From Extibacter muris (GTDB lineage: Bacteria > Bacillota > Clostridia > Lachnospirales > Lachnospiraceae): a stretch of DNA of 64,000 bases. The notes under the pieces were generated by a model. The model was given only the letters and a program-made list of their open reading frames with translations. It did not search any database and had not been told where the DNA came from. This document shows, piece by piece, positions 45,244 through 55,601 of the stretch (positions are counted from its first letter, which is position 1; the number at the start of each line of letters is the position of its first letter). The stretch covers positions 49,739 to 113,738 of the forward strand of contig NZ_SMMX01000010.1 in NCBI RefSeq assembly GCF_004345005.1. The letters run 5' to 3'. The position numbers and the translations under genes are program-made.

Positions 45244-46626
45244 ATGGGAATAGAATATCTTGGACTGAGCAGCGTCAATGGCCCTCTCGTCGTATTGGAA
45301 GGCGTTCAGGATGCCTTCTTTGATGAAATCGTGGAGTTCGTCATTGACAGCAATACGAGGAAAATGGGACGTATCGTAGAACTCTATGAAGACAGGGCCG
45401 TCATCCAGGTGTTTGAAGGAACGGAAAATATGTCCCTTAAGAATACCCATACGAAGCTGACCGGCCATCCGATGGAGGTTGCGGTATCTCCCGATATGCT
45501 CGGACGTACCTTCAACGGTATCGGCCAGCCTATAGACGGGCTTGGCCCCATCGTTTCAGATGATATGAGGGACGTCAACGGCCTCCCTCTGAATCCGGTC
45601 CGCAGGGAATACCCCCGCAACTATATCCGGACCGGAATCTCAGCGATTGACGGGCTGACCACGCTGATCCGGGGGCAGAAGCTCCCGATATTTTCCGGCA
45701 ACGGCCTGCCGCACGACCAGCTGGCCGCCCAGATAGTAAAGCAGGCATCGCTCGGAGATCATTCAGATGAACAGTTTGCTGTCGTGTTCGGCGCGATGGG
45801 CGTCAAGCATGACGTTGCGGACTTTTTCCAGAAAACGTTTGAAGAAAGCGGCGTTGCAGATCATGTATGCATGTTCCTCAACCTGGCGAACGACCCGGTC
45901 GTGGAGCGTCTTATCACGCCGAAGGTAGCCCTCACAGTGGCGGAATACCTTGCTTTCGAACTGAATATGCACATTCTCGTTATCCTGACAGACATGACCT
46001 CTTTTGCAGAAGCCATGCGTGAGGTCTCGTCTTCAAAGGGTGAGATACCTTCCCGTAAAGGATACCCCGGCTATCTGTACAGCGAGCTGGCTACCATCTA
46101 CGAGCGGGCGGGCATTATTGAAGGGGCCAATGGCTCCGTGACACAGCTTCCGATCCTGACGATGCCCAATGATGACATCACGCATCCGATTCCGGACCTC
46201 ACCGGGTACATCACCGAAGGCCAGGTCGTGCTCGAACGGAGCCTGCACGGTCAGGCCATCTATCCTCCGATAAGCATCCTCCCTTCTCTGTCCCGGCTTA
46301 TGAAGGACGGCATCGGAGCCGGATACACGCGGGAAGACCATCAGGGTCTGGCCAACCAGCTGTTTTCCGCCTATGCCAAAGTCGGCGAGGCCAGAAATCT
46401 GGCATCCGTCATCGGTGAAGATGAGCTCTCTCCTATTGATAAGCAGTATCTGAAGTTCGGCGAAGAGTTTGAACACCACTATATCGGGCAGGGTCCTGCG
46501 GAGAACCGCTCCATGATGGAGACGCTCGACCTTGGCTGGAAGCTTCTGGCACTGCTTCCAAAAGAAGAGCTGGACCGTATCGACACGAAGATTATAGACA
46601 AATACTACACGCAACAGGCAGAATAA
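45244..46626 (+). CDS. V/A-type ATPase regulatory subunit B
   Basis: A 460-residue non-catalytic nucleotide-binding subunit. Recognisable are [40 protein letters not shown] followed by [18 protein letters not shown] (degenerate P-loop, normal for B), [17 protein letters not shown] and [19 protein letters not shown]. The ribosome site is AGGAGGGGG. Length is normal. Confidence 0.96.
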   Translation: MGIEYLGLSSVNGPLVVLEGVQDAFFDEIVEFVIDSNTRKMGRIVELYEDRAVIQVFEGTENMSLKNTHTKLTGHPMEVAVSPDMLGRTFNGIGQPIDGLGPIVSDDMRDVNGLPLNPVRREYPRNYIRTGISAIDGLTTLIRGQKLPIFSGNGLPHDQLAAQIVKQASLGDHSDEQFAVVFGAMGVKHDVADFFQKTFEESGVADHVCMFLNLANDPVVERLITPKVALTVAEYLAFELNMHILVILTDMTSFAEAMREVSSSKGEIPSRKGYPGYLYSELATIYERAGIIEGANGSVTQLPILTMPNDDITHPIPDLTGYITEGQVVLERSLHGQAIYPPISILPSLSRLMKDGIGAGYTREDHQGLANQLFSAYAKVGEARNLASVIGEDELSPIDKQYLKFGEEFEHHYIGQGPAENRSMMETLDLGWKLLALLPKEELDRIDTKIIDKYYTQQAE

Positions 46627-46639
46627 AGGGGGGAATCAT

Positions 46640-47257
46640 ATGGATCCGCGGGAATTTCCGACCAAAGGCAACCTGATGCTTGCAAAGAACTCCCTGGCGC
46701 TTGCCCACCAGGGCTACGATCTGATGGACAAGAAACGGAATATACTTCTCAAAGAGCTGATGGGCTTGATTGACGAGGCCAAGGATATACAGGAAGAGAT
46801 CGACTCCACCTTTACACGGGCATATGCCTGCCTGCAGCGGGCCAATATCGAGCATGGGATCAGCATGGTACAGCAGCTTGCTTTCACCGTTCCCATAGAA
46901 GATTCCATCCGCATCCAGACACGAAGCATCATGGGAACAGAGATTCCGTATGTCAAATATGACGCCAAGCAGAACGACCTGACGTATTCCTTCAGCACCA
47001 CGTATGAATCTATCGATATCGTCCGTGAGGCATTCCGGGATGTAAAGGAGCTGACGATCAAGCTGTCCATGGTAGAAAACGCGGCTTATCGTCTGGCCAC
47101 CAATATCAAGAAGACGCAGAAACGGGCTAACGCCTTAAAAAATATAACTATCCCGATGTACAGCAACCTCGTATATACGATAACAAATGCCCTCGAGGAG
47201 AAGGAACGGGAAGAATTTACAAGATTGAAGGTCATCAAGAAGATGCAGTCGAAATAA
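46640..47257 (+). CDS. V/A-type ATPase subunit D
   Basis: A 205-residue central rotor shaft made of two long helices (PTKGNLMLAKNSLALAHQGY, LMDKKRNILLKELMGLIDEA at the N side; RANALKNITIPMYSNLVYTI at the C side). It is the last gene of the operon and is followed by a strong terminator. Confidence 0.94.
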   Translation: MDPREFPTKGNLMLAKNSLALAHQGYDLMDKKRNILLKELMGLIDEAKDIQEEIDSTFTRAYACLQRANIEHGISMVQQLAFTVPIEDSIRIQTRSIMGTEIPYVKYDAKQNDLTYSFSTTYESIDIVREAFRDVKELTIKLSMVENAAYRLATNIKKTQKRANALKNITIPMYSNLVYTITNALEEKEREEFTRLKVIKKMQSK

Positions 47258-47313
47258 AGAGGGTGCCGCAAAATCATCTGATTAGATGGTTAAGCGGCGC
47301 CCTCCCTATTTTT
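47258..47313 (+). terminator. Terminator of the V/A-type ATPase operon
   Basis: GAGGGTGCCGC and GCGGCGCCCTC pair with one mismatch, the loop holds a smaller ATCATCT/AGATGGT stem, and the hairpin is followed by TTTTTT. Confidence 0.85.
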
Positions 47314-47352
47314 TGCACTTTTCTATCGTCTACTGTTCATTTTTGCTGCCTT

Positions 47353-48888
47353 TCATGCCTGAAGCGCTTCAAACATTACCTTTACCTTGAACTGGTCTCC
47401 GTCTATCTCCACCGACAGGCTGCCTCCCATATTCTTTGTAAAGCTTTCCGCAATTGCAAGCCCGAGTCCGTGCCCTTCTGTGTTGCGTGATCTGTCCCCA
47501 CGGCTGAACCGCTCCATGATTTCCTCCGGGCTGAAATCCATCTCATAAGAGGCCGTATTCTTGACAGATACATATATCTGGTTCCCTTCCCTCCCGGCAT
47601 CGATATATATCCTCGTCCCTTTCAGGGAATATTTAAGCGCATTGCTTATGATATTCTGAAGCACGCGGTAGAGCTTCTTCCCGTCCCCTACTATATTAAG
47701 GCTTTTGTCGTCCACTCTTTCACGGATGACCATGCCGCTTTTGACGACTGCGTCTTCCATGTCTCCAAGCATCTGTTCGAGAAGCTTCTTCATATCCAGT
47801 TCTTCCAGTTCCAGATTGACTTCCCCGCTTGTAGATTTTGACAGGTCAAAGATATCCTGAATCATATCTTTTAGCTGTTCCTGCTTCAATGCAAGGATCT
47901 CGACATAATCTTTTGCCTCCTCGCCCAGCTTTTCTTTCTTGAGCAGGTCTATATAACCGACCATTGAAGTAAGAGGTGTCTTCAAGTCATGGGACACATT
48001 TGTTATCAGATCAATCTTCATCCGTTCCGACTGCATCTGCTTTTCCATAATGCGCCTGAGGTTTGCCCCGATACTGCTGAGCTTCTGCGAGCCTTCATAG
48101 AGCAGCGACTCCTCTTCCTCGATTGCCTGTGCATTCAATTCACCGTCCGCCATCTCATCTATCTGCCGCAGCAAGCATGCAGTATCTTTATATACCTTGT
48201 TATTTCTAAAGCTTTTAACATAACATACATATGAGACCGCAGCCAGGCCGGTAATTAGAACGACCCCAATCGGATCTCCCCACTGCAGCCCGCTATTCCA
48301 GACAACACCGACGGTCCCCGCCAGACATACCGTGACAATGATGAAGGATGCCCTGCCGTTTTCCCGCATCGCCTTCTCAAAGGCCATGGACGATCTCCTT
48401 ATCTGAACAGCGTCATATATGACAGACGACTTTTTCAATGTTCCCTGGAGCACCCTCCTGCTTATCAGTACGACACAGCCTGCGCCGATAAGCGCCACCG
48501 GAAAGTAGAACAGCACGCACGTCACGAGTATCATGCCGTATGATACGATCCGAATGCCGTAAAATAAAGTTCCGTCCATAATGGATGTATGGATTCCCAT
48601 AAACCAGACCCACAGGTCTAGCAGCAGCCCTGCCGCCAGCACCTCTGCACCGATAGTGTCTATCTTCCATCTCTTCATATCCTTCCATTCTTTTGCCGGG
48701 TAAAAGTGAAAGAACACGGATACCGCGATTATGAAGAGAGAGAGAAAAAGAAAGTATAATATCTTGAACTGCTGATTAGCCCCCCATCCGCCAAGCCCCC
48801 TGGCTGATACATACACTCCCGAGCAGGCGGCAGTTCCTGCTGCCGATGCAAGATACAGTGCAAGCGACGCCCTTCCTCTGTTAGTCAT
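47353..48888 (-). CDS. Sensor histidine kinase
   Basis: A 511-residue membrane kinase. The first 240 residues hold about five or six hydrophobic segments. A HAMP-like linker is followed by the HisKA box LITNVSHDLKTPLTSMVGYI and the ATPase domain (LQNIISNALKYSLKGTRIYI, RNTEGHGLGLAIAESFTKNM). The ATG at 48888 overlaps the end of the response regulator gene; the longer frame starts at TTG without a ribosome site. It resembles VanS-like kinases of Clostridia. The signal is unknown. Confidence 0.92.
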   Translation of the reverse strand: MTNRGRASLALYLASAAGTAACSGVYVSARGLGGWGANQQFKILYFLFLSLFIIAVSVFFHFYPAKEWKDMKRWKIDTIGAEVLAAGLLLDLWVWFMGIHTSIMDGTLFYGIRIVSYGMILVTCVLFYFPVALIGAGCVVLISRRVLQGTLKKSSVIYDAVQIRRSSMAFEKAMRENGRASFIIVTVCLAGTVGVVWNSGLQWGDPIGVVLITGLAAVSYVCYVKSFRNNKVYKDTACLLRQIDEMADGELNAQAIEEEESLLYEGSQKLSSIGANLRRIMEKQMQSERMKIDLITNVSHDLKTPLTSMVGYIDLLKKEKLGEEAKDYVEILALKQEQLKDMIQDIFDLSKSTSGEVNLELEELDMKKLLEQMLGDMEDAVVKSGMVIRERVDDKSLNIVGDGKKLYRVLQNIISNALKYSLKGTRIYIDAGREGNQIYVSVKNTASYEMDFSPEEIMERFSRGDRSRNTEGHGLGLAIAESFTKNMGGSLSVEIDGDQFKVKVMFEALQA

Positions 48889-49591
48889 ATTTTTCAATCT
48901 TGTAGCCAATTCCCCACACCACCTTTAAGTATTTTGGATTCTTCGGAGTTATCTCTATCTTCTCCCGGATTCTGCGGATATGTACCATGACCGTCTTCTC
49001 ACCGGCATAGACATCCTCCTGCCAGACACTGCTGTATATCTGCTCTGCCGGAAATACGTACCCCGGATGTTCCATCAGGAACTCCAGTATCTTATATTCC
49101 GTGGCTGTCAGCTGCGCCTGCTCACCGTCAACCGTCACCTGCTTCGTGTTCTTGTCGAGCACGAGGCCGCCGGTCTTCAGGACAGATCTGGAATCAGCCT
49201 GCGTGGCCGCGCCGAGGGCAAAATATCTTCTTAGCTGCGACTTGACGCGTGCCATCAGTTCTGCGGTGTTGTATGGCTTTGTCACATAATCATCGGCTCC
49301 CATGGACAGGCCGATGACCTTATCGCTCTCTTCCGTTTTCGCCGACAGCATGATAACCGGTATATTGTTCTTCTCCCGAATCTTCATGAGGGCCGACAGG
49401 CCGTTTAGCCGGGGCATCATCACATCCAGTATGATCAGATGTACTTTATCCGTGACAAGCAGATCTAACGCCTCCATCCCATTATAAGCCCTGAGCACGT
49501 CATATCCTTCCAGCTCCAGAAGTTTGCCGAGCGACCTGACGATCTCTTTATCATCATCCACCACCAATACCGTATACTGTAACTGTTCCAT
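48881..49591 (-). CDS. OmpR family response regulator
   Basis: A 236-residue regulator. Receiver residues are seen in LVVDDDKEIVRSLG, LIILDVMMPRLNGL (phosphoacceptor Asp), IMLSAKTEE and YVTKPYNTAELMAR. The winged HTH (LTATEYKILEFLMEHPGYVF, VMVHIRRIREKIE) follows after residue 135. The ATG at 49591 has GGAGGAAG seven bases before it. It is paired with the kinase at 47353. Confidence 0.93.
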   Translation of the reverse strand: MEQLQYTVLVVDDDKEIVRSLGKLLELEGYDVLRAYNGMEALDLLVTDKVHLIILDVMMPRLNGLSALMKIREKNNIPVIMLSAKTEESDKVIGLSMGADDYVTKPYNTAELMARVKSQLRRYFALGAATQADSRSVLKTGGLVLDKNTKQVTVDGEQAQLTATEYKILEFLMEHPGYVFPAEQIYSSVWQEDVYAGEKTVMVHIRRIREKIEITPKNPKYLKVVWGIGYKIEKYD

Positions 49592-49696
49592 CATCTTCCT
49601 CCGCTTCATTCCTTACTGTATTATCATGGTAACAGGAAATTCTAATTATTTTTCTTTATATTTCTAACAAATTCTTTAAGTTTTAGAGAGAACAGA

Positions 49697-49733
49697 AAAA
49701 ACCTCTGTCCAGTGCTTGCTGAACAGAGGTTTG
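49697..49733 (-). terminator. Rho-independent terminator after the glgB/lipoprotein unit
   Basis: AAACCTCTGT and ACAGAGGTTT pair around a 16-base loop, and the minus strand then reads TTTTTTCTG. It ends minus-strand transcription from the lipoprotein gene at 49756. Confidence 0.75.
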
Positions 49734-49755
49734 AAAGCATCTGCATATTTCTCTT

Positions 49756-50064
49756 CTATCGTCCTCCGGTTCCTCCGAACAGCGTACAGAGGGATGAACC
49801 TGTGCCGCCACACGTCGGGCACGTTATCTTCTCCGGAACTTCCGGTTCCTGTGCGGGGGCTGCCGCCTCATCTGTTTTATTCCCGCTCTCCCTACTACCG
49901 GAGTCCCCCGTGTCTTCACTTGCGCCGTCCATCATTTCTTCCGGCTCTGCCGTCTCTTCTTCCTGGCCGTCGCCTTCTACCTTATCCTTTATTTCCTGCA
50001 GGCGGCTTTCATCAGGCGGACTTCCGCTGCAGGCAGTCAAAAGCAATACAGCGGCCAGCAGCAC
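49756..50064 (-). pseudogene. Lipoprotein-like frame lacking the N-terminal start of its signal
   Basis: The frame reads a hydrophobic core and lipobox (LLAAVLLLTACSG), an acidic linker (about 15-75) and a C-terminal CPTCGGTG element like a DnaJ-type zinc motif. It can only begin at a GTG two codons after an in-frame stop. It has no ribosome site, and the basic n-region normally found before the core is missing. A plausible ATG 29 bases upstream is in a different frame. This suggests a 5' deletion or frameshift. It lies immediately after glgB on the same strand. Confidence 0.5.
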
Positions 50065-50093
50065 ATTCTATGACCGGCCCGGCCACGTTCATG

Positions 50094-52004
50094 TCAGAAC
50101 TCGAATACTGCCACCCCGTACGCGGGCAGATTGTATGCAAAGGAGTATGGCCTTCCGTCGCATTCGGACTTGGCCGCCTTATATACGAGTGGCCTTTCTT
50201 CCCCGGTTCCGCCATATTCGGCGTCATCACTGTTAAGTATAAGCTTATACTGCTTTCTCTTCGGTACGCCGACCCGGTAGTCCTCCCGCCCGACCGGCGT
50301 GAAATTGCAGACGAACAGCAGATTCTTCTTGCAGTCTCTTGAGTGTCTTACAAAGCTGAAGATACTCCTCTCCGCATCGTCCGCATTAATCCACTCGAAC
50401 CCTTCCCACGAACTGTCCATCTCATACATGGCTTTATTGCGCTTGTACAGATGAAGCAGGTCCCTGACCCAGTTCTGCATCTGGAGATGTTCCTCCTCTG
50501 CGAGCAGATACCAGTCAAGCTCTCTCTCTTCGCTCCACTCACGCAGCTGCGCGAATTCCTGGCCCATGAACAGGAGCTTCTTCCCTGCATGGCCCATCAT
50601 GAACGCATAGCCTGCTTTCAGATTGGCATATTTATCCCCGCCGATGCCCGGCATCTTGTTGAGCATGGAACACTTCAGGTGGACCACTTCATCATGGGAG
50701 AGCACAAGGATATAGTTCTCGCTGTATGCATAGCTCATAGCAAAAGTCATCTGGTTATGGGCACATTTCCTGTAGATCGGATCCAGCTTCATATACTCCG
50801 TGAAGTCATGCATCCATCCCATATTCCATTTCAGGCTGAACCCAAGCCCGTCCTCTTCTACATCTCCCGTCACCTTCGGCCAGGCCGTAGATTCTTCCGC
50901 TATCATCATCGCGCCAGGATTTCTGCCTAGCACGACGGAATTCAGATGCTTGAAGAAGTCGATCGCCTCGAGGTTCTTATTGCCGCCATACTTATTGGCC
51001 ACCCATTGTCCATCCTGCTTCCCATAGTCGAGGTAGAGCATGGACGCTACCGCATCGACGCGCAGGCCGTCCACATGATATTGTTCAATCCAGAACAGTG
51101 CATTTGAGATGAGGAAATTGCGCACTTCATTCTTCCCGTAATCAAATATCTTCGTCCCCCAGTCCGGATGCTCCCCTTTCTTCGGATCCGCATATTCATA
51201 AGTCGGTGTCCCGTCAAAATCAGCCAGCCCGTGTGCGTCACGCGGGAAATGGGCCGGCACCCAATCGAGTATGACGCCGATTTTGTTCTTGTGCAGGTAA
51301 TTGATCATCCAGGCGAAATCCTGCGGCGTCCCATATCGTGACGTCGGGGCAAAGTATCCTGTCACCTGGTAGCCCCAGGAGCCGTCGAACGGGTGCTCCG
51401 CTATCCCCATCAGCTCAACATGCGTATACCCCATGTCCTTTACATACTTTGCAATTTCTTTAGCGAATTCCCGGTACGTATAGAACCCTTCATCTTCCCG
51501 TCCAAGGTGGCGCTTCCAGGAACCGATATGGACCTCATATATGGACAACGGTTCCTCCCTGTGGTCCCACTTGGCACGCTTCTCCATCCAGATTTCGTCC
51601 GTCCACTTTAAGCCTGTTATATCTGCTATCCGTGAAGCAGTTCCCGGCCTCAGCTCAGCATAATTGGCATAGGGGTCTGCTTTAAAGATATGCTGCCCGG
51701 AATAGGTCTCTATACAGAACTTGTACATCTCGCCTTCCTTTACGCCGGGAATGAAGCATGTATATATGCCAAGCGGTTCTCCTCTCTCCATGGGGTTCGC
51801 TTCCATATCCCAGTCATTGAATTCCCCCACAACTGTCACCGCTTTGGCATGAGGCGCCCATACGGCGAAATATGCGCCCGTCTTCTTGCCCCTGGTCACC
51901 TTGTGCGCCCCCAGCTTTTTATAGATTTCATAATGGTTTCCCTGTCCAAAGAGATAGTGGTCCAGTTCTCCAATCTCATATGATCTCTTTCTTTTTTCTG
52001 CCAT
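50094..52004 (-). CDS. glgB: 1,4-alpha-glucan branching enzyme
   Basis: A 636-residue GH13 enzyme that introduces alpha-1,6 branches in glycogen. The N-terminal CBM48 is seen in AYFAVWAPHAKAVTVVGEFN, and the catalytic domain in HVELMGIAEHPFDGSWGYQV, GVILDWVPAHFPRDAHGLAD, VDGLRVDAVASMLYLDYG (nucleophile Asp), MMIAEESTAWPKVTG (acid/base Glu) and LVLSHDEVVH. Length is normal. No other glycogen genes are in the window. The start follows GAGGGGTGA. Confidence 0.96.
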   Translation of the reverse strand: MAEKRKRSYEIGELDHYLFGQGNHYEIYKKLGAHKVTRGKKTGAYFAVWAPHAKAVTVVGEFNDWDMEANPMERGEPLGIYTCFIPGVKEGEMYKFCIETYSGQHIFKADPYANYAELRPGTASRIADITGLKWTDEIWMEKRAKWDHREEPLSIYEVHIGSWKRHLGREDEGFYTYREFAKEIAKYVKDMGYTHVELMGIAEHPFDGSWGYQVTGYFAPTSRYGTPQDFAWMINYLHKNKIGVILDWVPAHFPRDAHGLADFDGTPTYEYADPKKGEHPDWGTKIFDYGKNEVRNFLISNALFWIEQYHVDGLRVDAVASMLYLDYGKQDGQWVANKYGGNKNLEAIDFFKHLNSVVLGRNPGAMMIAEESTAWPKVTGDVEEDGLGFSLKWNMGWMHDFTEYMKLDPIYRKCAHNQMTFAMSYAYSENYILVLSHDEVVHLKCSMLNKMPGIGGDKYANLKAGYAFMMGHAGKKLLFMGQEFAQLREWSEERELDWYLLAEEEHLQMQNWVRDLLHLYKRNKAMYEMDSSWEGFEWINADDAERSIFSFVRHSRDCKKNLLFVCNFTPVGREDYRVGVPKRKQYKLILNSDDAEYGGTGEERPLVYKAAKSECDGRPYSFAYNLPAYGVAVFEF

Positions 52005-52064
52005 ACCGTCACCCCTCGCATTCCTGTCTTTATTTACGTATATTATACTTTAGACAGGCATAAA

Positions 52065-52108
52065 AAGAAAGGGTTTTGACAAATGTTGCCTTGTCAAAAC
52101 CCTTTCTT
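52065..52108 (-). terminator. Rho-independent terminator of the TPR/ATPase gene (bidirectional)
   Basis: A perfect 18-bp stem (52065-52082 with 52091-52108) and an 8-base loop. The minus strand then reads TTTTTATG. It separates the 975-residue gene from glgB. Confidence 0.88.
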
Positions 52109-52116
52109 TTATCTTC

Positions 52117-55044
52117 TTAAATCCTGAAATCTTCTTCCTTTAATATGATCCTGTCAGAATCGTCTGTGCTCTTTCCGAACACTCTTCTGGCAAGGTGCTT
52201 CACGTTAGCCTTCTGGGAATGCGATATCGCCTCATCCATAATCTCCTTGACCTCCGCCACGGTAACTGCATGGTCTTCCCTCTGCATAACATCTATCCTG
52301 CTGTACAGTGCAAGGATTCCCATCTCGTCAAGCTTATAGCCGTTCTCCTTGGCATATGTCTGGCCGAATGTCACAAGCTCATCATTGATGAATACCGGAA
52401 GTTCCAGCCTGGAAGTGAACTTCTTTCTGAATTCCGGATTGGCCGTGAGAATCCTCTCAAGCGGCTTCCTCTGGTCTTCCAGTACAAATAGAAGCTCTCC
52501 TGTCTTCTTCTCCATCAGATAATCCAATTCCTTCACAGTTCGTGAGTTCAGCTTTCCGGCCTTCTCTATGATAATCGCCCCGCCGCGCAGCTTCTGGATA
52601 ATATTGGACAGTTCTTTCTTGTTCAGGGATTCACCCGTCACTATTGCTACCTTGCCCTGTTTCAGGTTCCTCTGCTTCTGAATCGCTTTCACGATATCCA
52701 CCGCCAGTACAGTCTTTCCAGACCCCTTGCGCCCTATCACCATCAGGTTTCCTGTCTTGGATGTCCCTTCACGCTGTGCTCTTCTGTCATTGTCCAGCAC
52801 TTCGACAATCTGCTCGCTCATACCTCTGACGGGAACGAAATAGGAAAACAATTTTTTCTGTTCCTCTGTAAGTCCTGCCTTCAGGCCAATCTCGCTCGTC
52901 GCGCTCAAATCATAACGTCCTGTCACGACAAAACCAGTGTCGAACGGGACACCTCCGCCTTTGGACTTTTTGATGCGCTTCTGAATCTCCTCCTCAGAAG
53001 GCTCCTCAATCACAAGCTCTTCCTCTTCCGGTTCGTCTGTCTCCGTCTCGTCATCGTCGAAGAAATCATCTTCGTCATAGCTGTCTCCGAAGTCCTCTTC
53101 GTCAAGATCGTCTTCGCTTTCAAAGTCGCCCTCTTCGTAGTCCTCTTCGTCAAAATCGTCTTCGTCAAAGTCTTCTGCATCGTCGAAATCATCTTCATAT
53201 CCGTCTTCGTCGTCAAAGCTGTCCTCATCAGCATCTCCGGCTCCGAAGTCATCATCAAAATCATCCTCATCGAATCCGCTTCCAAAATCGTCCTCAAAGT
53301 CATCTTCCTCTTCCGGGACATCTTCCATCTGAAGCTCTTCTACAAGGCTGCCCATATTTTCTAACGGTTCATCATCCTCTTCTTCGTAGTAATCCGTCTC
53401 TTCTTCCGGCTCCGGCTCAGCAACACCGTGTTCCAGCTCTTCCATAAGCTGTCTGATATCCTCTGTCATACTTGGAACCGTCTTCTTGGCCTTCTCTTTT
53501 GCTGCTGATTCTTCTGCTTTGCGGGCTGCCTCTTCTTCCGCCGCTTTCCTCGCAGCCTCTTCTTCCGCTGCCTTCCTTGCCGCTTCTTCCTCCGCGGCTT
53601 TGCGGGCGGCTTCGGCTTCCGCCTTTTTAGCCTCTTCCGCTGCTCGTCTTTTAGCTGCTTCTTCCTCTGCTTTGCGGAATGCTTCTTCTTCCGCCGCCTT
53701 TCTGGCTGCCTCAGCTTCTGCTGCTTTCCTGGCTGCTTCCTCTTCCGCCGCCTTCTTCGCAGCCTCTTCTTCTGCTGCCTTCCTTGCCGCCTCTTCCTCC
53801 GCGGCTTTGCGGGCGGCTTCGGCTTCCGCCGCCTTCCTTTCTACTTCTCTGCGTTCCGCTTCTCTGCGCTTTCTGGCTTCTTCTCTTTCTTTGCTGATGC
53901 GTTCTACATCTTCCTGCTTCTGCTTTTCTATCGCCTCTGCATGGTCCTTCTGCTTTGCTTCCCATTCCTGCAGAATCTCTTCTATACGCATCTGGCCCGT
54001 TATACGTAATTCTTCCGTCTTCTCAGCCATCGCTTTTTCTTCGATATCAATACCGCTGGCAACTTTCACGCCATTTGCCAGAGCCTCCTGGAGCGTTGCT
54101 CCTTTGACTATCTTCGTAATCGGTGATTTCTGGCGGTTCTGGAGCTCTTCCAGTTCTTCCAGCTCTTCTACCGGTATCCTGCGCGTCTCATCTGACGGAA
54201 CATCCATCTCCTCTTCTACAGCCTTCAGCACCTCATCCATTGCCGGTACTTCTGTTGTCATATCTTGCACTGTAGGTTGAATTGCAGGCAGCGGCATCTC
54301 TTCTTCCGGCTCACTGGCTGCTTCTTCCGGTATCTCCTCTTCCCCCGGTTCCGCTGCGGTGACACGGGTGCTTCTCACCGGCGCCTCCGTTGCCGCCTTA
54401 TTAACCATAGGCTTCTTTGCCACTCCGGGGCGGCTGTCATACTTCTCCTGCTGCAGCGGGGTCAGCGGCTTATACTTCATCTTAAGCTCCATAGCCTGGT
54501 ACACGTATTTCCCTTCACTGAACCACAGTATCAGGTCATCGCATTCTTCCAGACACTCCGCCGTCATCCCTGCCTCGTGATATAACAGGGCAAGTTCATA
54601 CGCCCATTTTTCGACATACTCTGACTTCTTAAAATCTTCAAGCGCCGCAATCTGGTCTTCATAAGGCGCTTTCTGGACCTTAAGGATCTTGTATTTTAAT
54701 ATGTACTGGTTAGGGTCCTTAGGCGCAAGCTTTACAAACTCCTCATAGCAGTCTGAGGCTTCTTCGATATCATTAATCTTAAGGGCCAGCGTTCCGAGCC
54801 GGTATACGATCTTCCTGCTCCCCGGAGACCTGTCATATGCTACGAACAATATGTCCCTGCTCTTCTGATACTCTCCGTTAGATTCATATATTTCACTGAC
54901 CGTATTGAGCATGGCTGCATTCTTCACCCTTCTCCAATCCACGGTATCAGCTATTTCCATCGCTTTTTTATATTGCTTCTTCTCCATATATTCGAGCATC
55001 TGCTCTGTTTTTACACGATATTCGTATTTATCCAAAGTTCTCAC
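52117..55044 (-). CDS. Large TPR/coiled-coil/acidic protein with C-terminal AAA-like ATPase domain
   Basis: A 975-residue cytoplasmic protein with four parts. Residues 1-200 are TPR-like helical repeats ([40 protein letters not shown]). Residues about 340-530 form a long Ala/Glu/Lys coiled coil with repeats of ARKAAEEEA. Residues about 540-700 are almost purely acidic (Asp/Glu/Phe/Tyr). Residues about 710-975 resemble a CbxX/SpoVK-type AAA domain with Walker A in [17 protein letters not shown] and a Walker B-like [12 protein letters not shown]. It is preceded by a consensus promoter. The function is unknown; the layout suggests an ATP-driven scaffold. Confidence 0.75.
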   Translation of the reverse strand: MRTLDKYEYRVKTEQMLEYMEKKQYKKAMEIADTVDWRRVKNAAMLNTVSEIYESNGEYQKSRDILFVAYDRSPGSRKIVYRLGTLALKINDIEEASDCYEEFVKLAPKDPNQYILKYKILKVQKAPYEDQIAALEDFKKSEYVEKWAYELALLYHEAGMTAECLEECDDLILWFSEGKYVYQAMELKMKYKPLTPLQQEKYDSRPGVAKKPMVNKAATEAPVRSTRVTAAEPGEEEIPEEAASEPEEEMPLPAIQPTVQDMTTEVPAMDEVLKAVEEEMDVPSDETRRIPVEELEELEELQNRQKSPITKIVKGATLQEALANGVKVASGIDIEEKAMAEKTEELRITGQMRIEEILQEWEAKQKDHAEAIEKQKQEDVERISKEREEARKRREAERREVERKAAEAEAARKAAEEEAARKAAEEEAAKKAAEEEAARKAAEAEAARKAAEEEAFRKAEEEAAKRRAAEEAKKAEAEAARKAAEEEAARKAAEEEAARKAAEEEAARKAEESAAKEKAKKTVPSMTEDIRQLMEELEHGVAEPEPEEETDYYEEEDDEPLENMGSLVEELQMEDVPEEEDDFEDDFGSGFDEDDFDDDFGAGDADEDSFDDEDGYEDDFDDAEDFDEDDFDEEDYEEGDFESEDDLDEEDFGDSYDEDDFFDDDETETDEPEEEELVIEEPSEEEIQKRIKKSKGGGVPFDTGFVVTGRYDLSATSEIGLKAGLTEEQKKLFSYFVPVRGMSEQIVEVLDNDRRAQREGTSKTGNLMVIGRKGSGKTVLAVDIVKAIQKQRNLKQGKVAIVTGESLNKKELSNIIQKLRGGAIIIEKAGKLNSRTVKELDYLMEKKTGELLFVLEDQRKPLERILTANPEFRKKFTSRLELPVFINDELVTFGQTYAKENGYKLDEMGILALYSRIDVMQREDHAVTVAEVKEIMDEAISHSQKANVKHLARRVFGKSTDDSDRIILKEEDFRI

Positions 55045-55085
55045 CTCAATAATATTTTTTATACTATTCCTCTCCTGTGTTTCTT

Positions 55086-55099
55086 AACTTTCGAAAGTT
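55086..55099. promoter_or_regulatory. Perfect 14-bp palindrome upstream of the TPR/ATPase gene
   Basis: AACTTTCGAAAGTT is self-complementary and lies between the promoter at 55132-55160 and the start at 55044. It could be an operator; no regulator is adjacent. Confidence 0.35.
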
Positions 55100-55131
55100 T
55101 ATGCTATAATACTCCATAATTCACTGATATA

Positions 55132-55160
55132 AGTTTATCATAAGCCAATATCAATGTCAA
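55132..55160 (-). promoter_or_regulatory. Promoter of the TPR/ATPase gene
   Basis: On the minus strand TTGACA (55155-55160) and TAAACT (55132-55137) are separated by 17 bases, 90 bases before the start codon. Confidence 0.55.
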
Positions 55161-55337
55161 AATATAAGCATAAAAAATATTAATTATATGTTACAAAACA
55201 TTACAAAACTAAGAAGTGGTAAAATATTCCTTACTATTGCTCAAATCAACGCATATACGTGATAGAGATTGTGCCTGATCACATTCTCCGACTGCGGCTG
55301 GCCGCCGCAGCACGTATCGCCCGGGGGGTTTTTTATT

Positions 55338-55436
55338 ACATTAGGAAAGAACTCTTCTATAGTAATCGAGTAGGAGAAATTTCCTCCGATGAGGAAATTT
55401 CGACCTCTCACACCACCGTGCGCCAGACTGTCTAAC
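55338..55436 (-). other. Probable 3' end of a group II intron (domains V/VI), truncated
   Basis: The minus strand reads GCGCACGGTGGTGTGAGAGG, then a hairpin with arms GAAATTTCC/GGAAATTTC, then CTCCTACTCGATT. This is the order seen at the 3' end of many bacterial group II introns: 3' half of domain V, domain VI and 3' splice site. The matching 5' half of domain V is not next to it; foreign AT-rich DNA starts instead. The match is from memory of intron ends, not a covariance search. The flank 55241-55337 reads as an open frame (NPPGDTCCGGQPQSENVIRH) that could be the 3' exon. Confidence 0.45.
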
Positions 55437-55574
55437 AATTCTTATATGATAAGTCTGATGTACGGTCTTTTTTCTATTGCTGATATTTTTTGATATTAAA
55501 TTTTATATCTATTTTTTGATTATCCGCATAAACACTATACTTTCAAGCACTTTGAAGTATAGGAAAATACTCAT

Positions 55575-55595
55575 TTTACCACGAATTTACCACGA
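55575..55595. repeat. Paired direct repeats, candidate integrase arm-binding sites (left end)
   Basis: TTTACCACGA occurs at 55575-55584 and again at 55586-55595, a period of 11 bases. Tn916-type integrases bind pairs of 11-bp direct repeats near the element ends through their N-terminal domain. Confidence 0.5.
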
Positions 55596-55601
55596 TTCAA
55601 T

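Noticed and set aside
53486..53850. Repetitive DNA that might be a tandem repeat array or CRISPR.
   Set aside because: The repetition follows codons of the ARKAAEEEA coiled coil with no spacer structure. No CRISPR array was seen anywhere in the window.
53486..54280. A long plus-strand frame rich in Ser and Ala opposite the TPR/ATPase gene.
   Set aside because: It is the antisense shadow of the Ala/Glu/Lys coiled-coil repeats and has no ribosome site.
55216..55223. GTGGTAAA left of the intron-like fragment, as a third integrase arm site.
   Set aside because: It lies outside the inferred element boundary and is single, so it is most likely chance.
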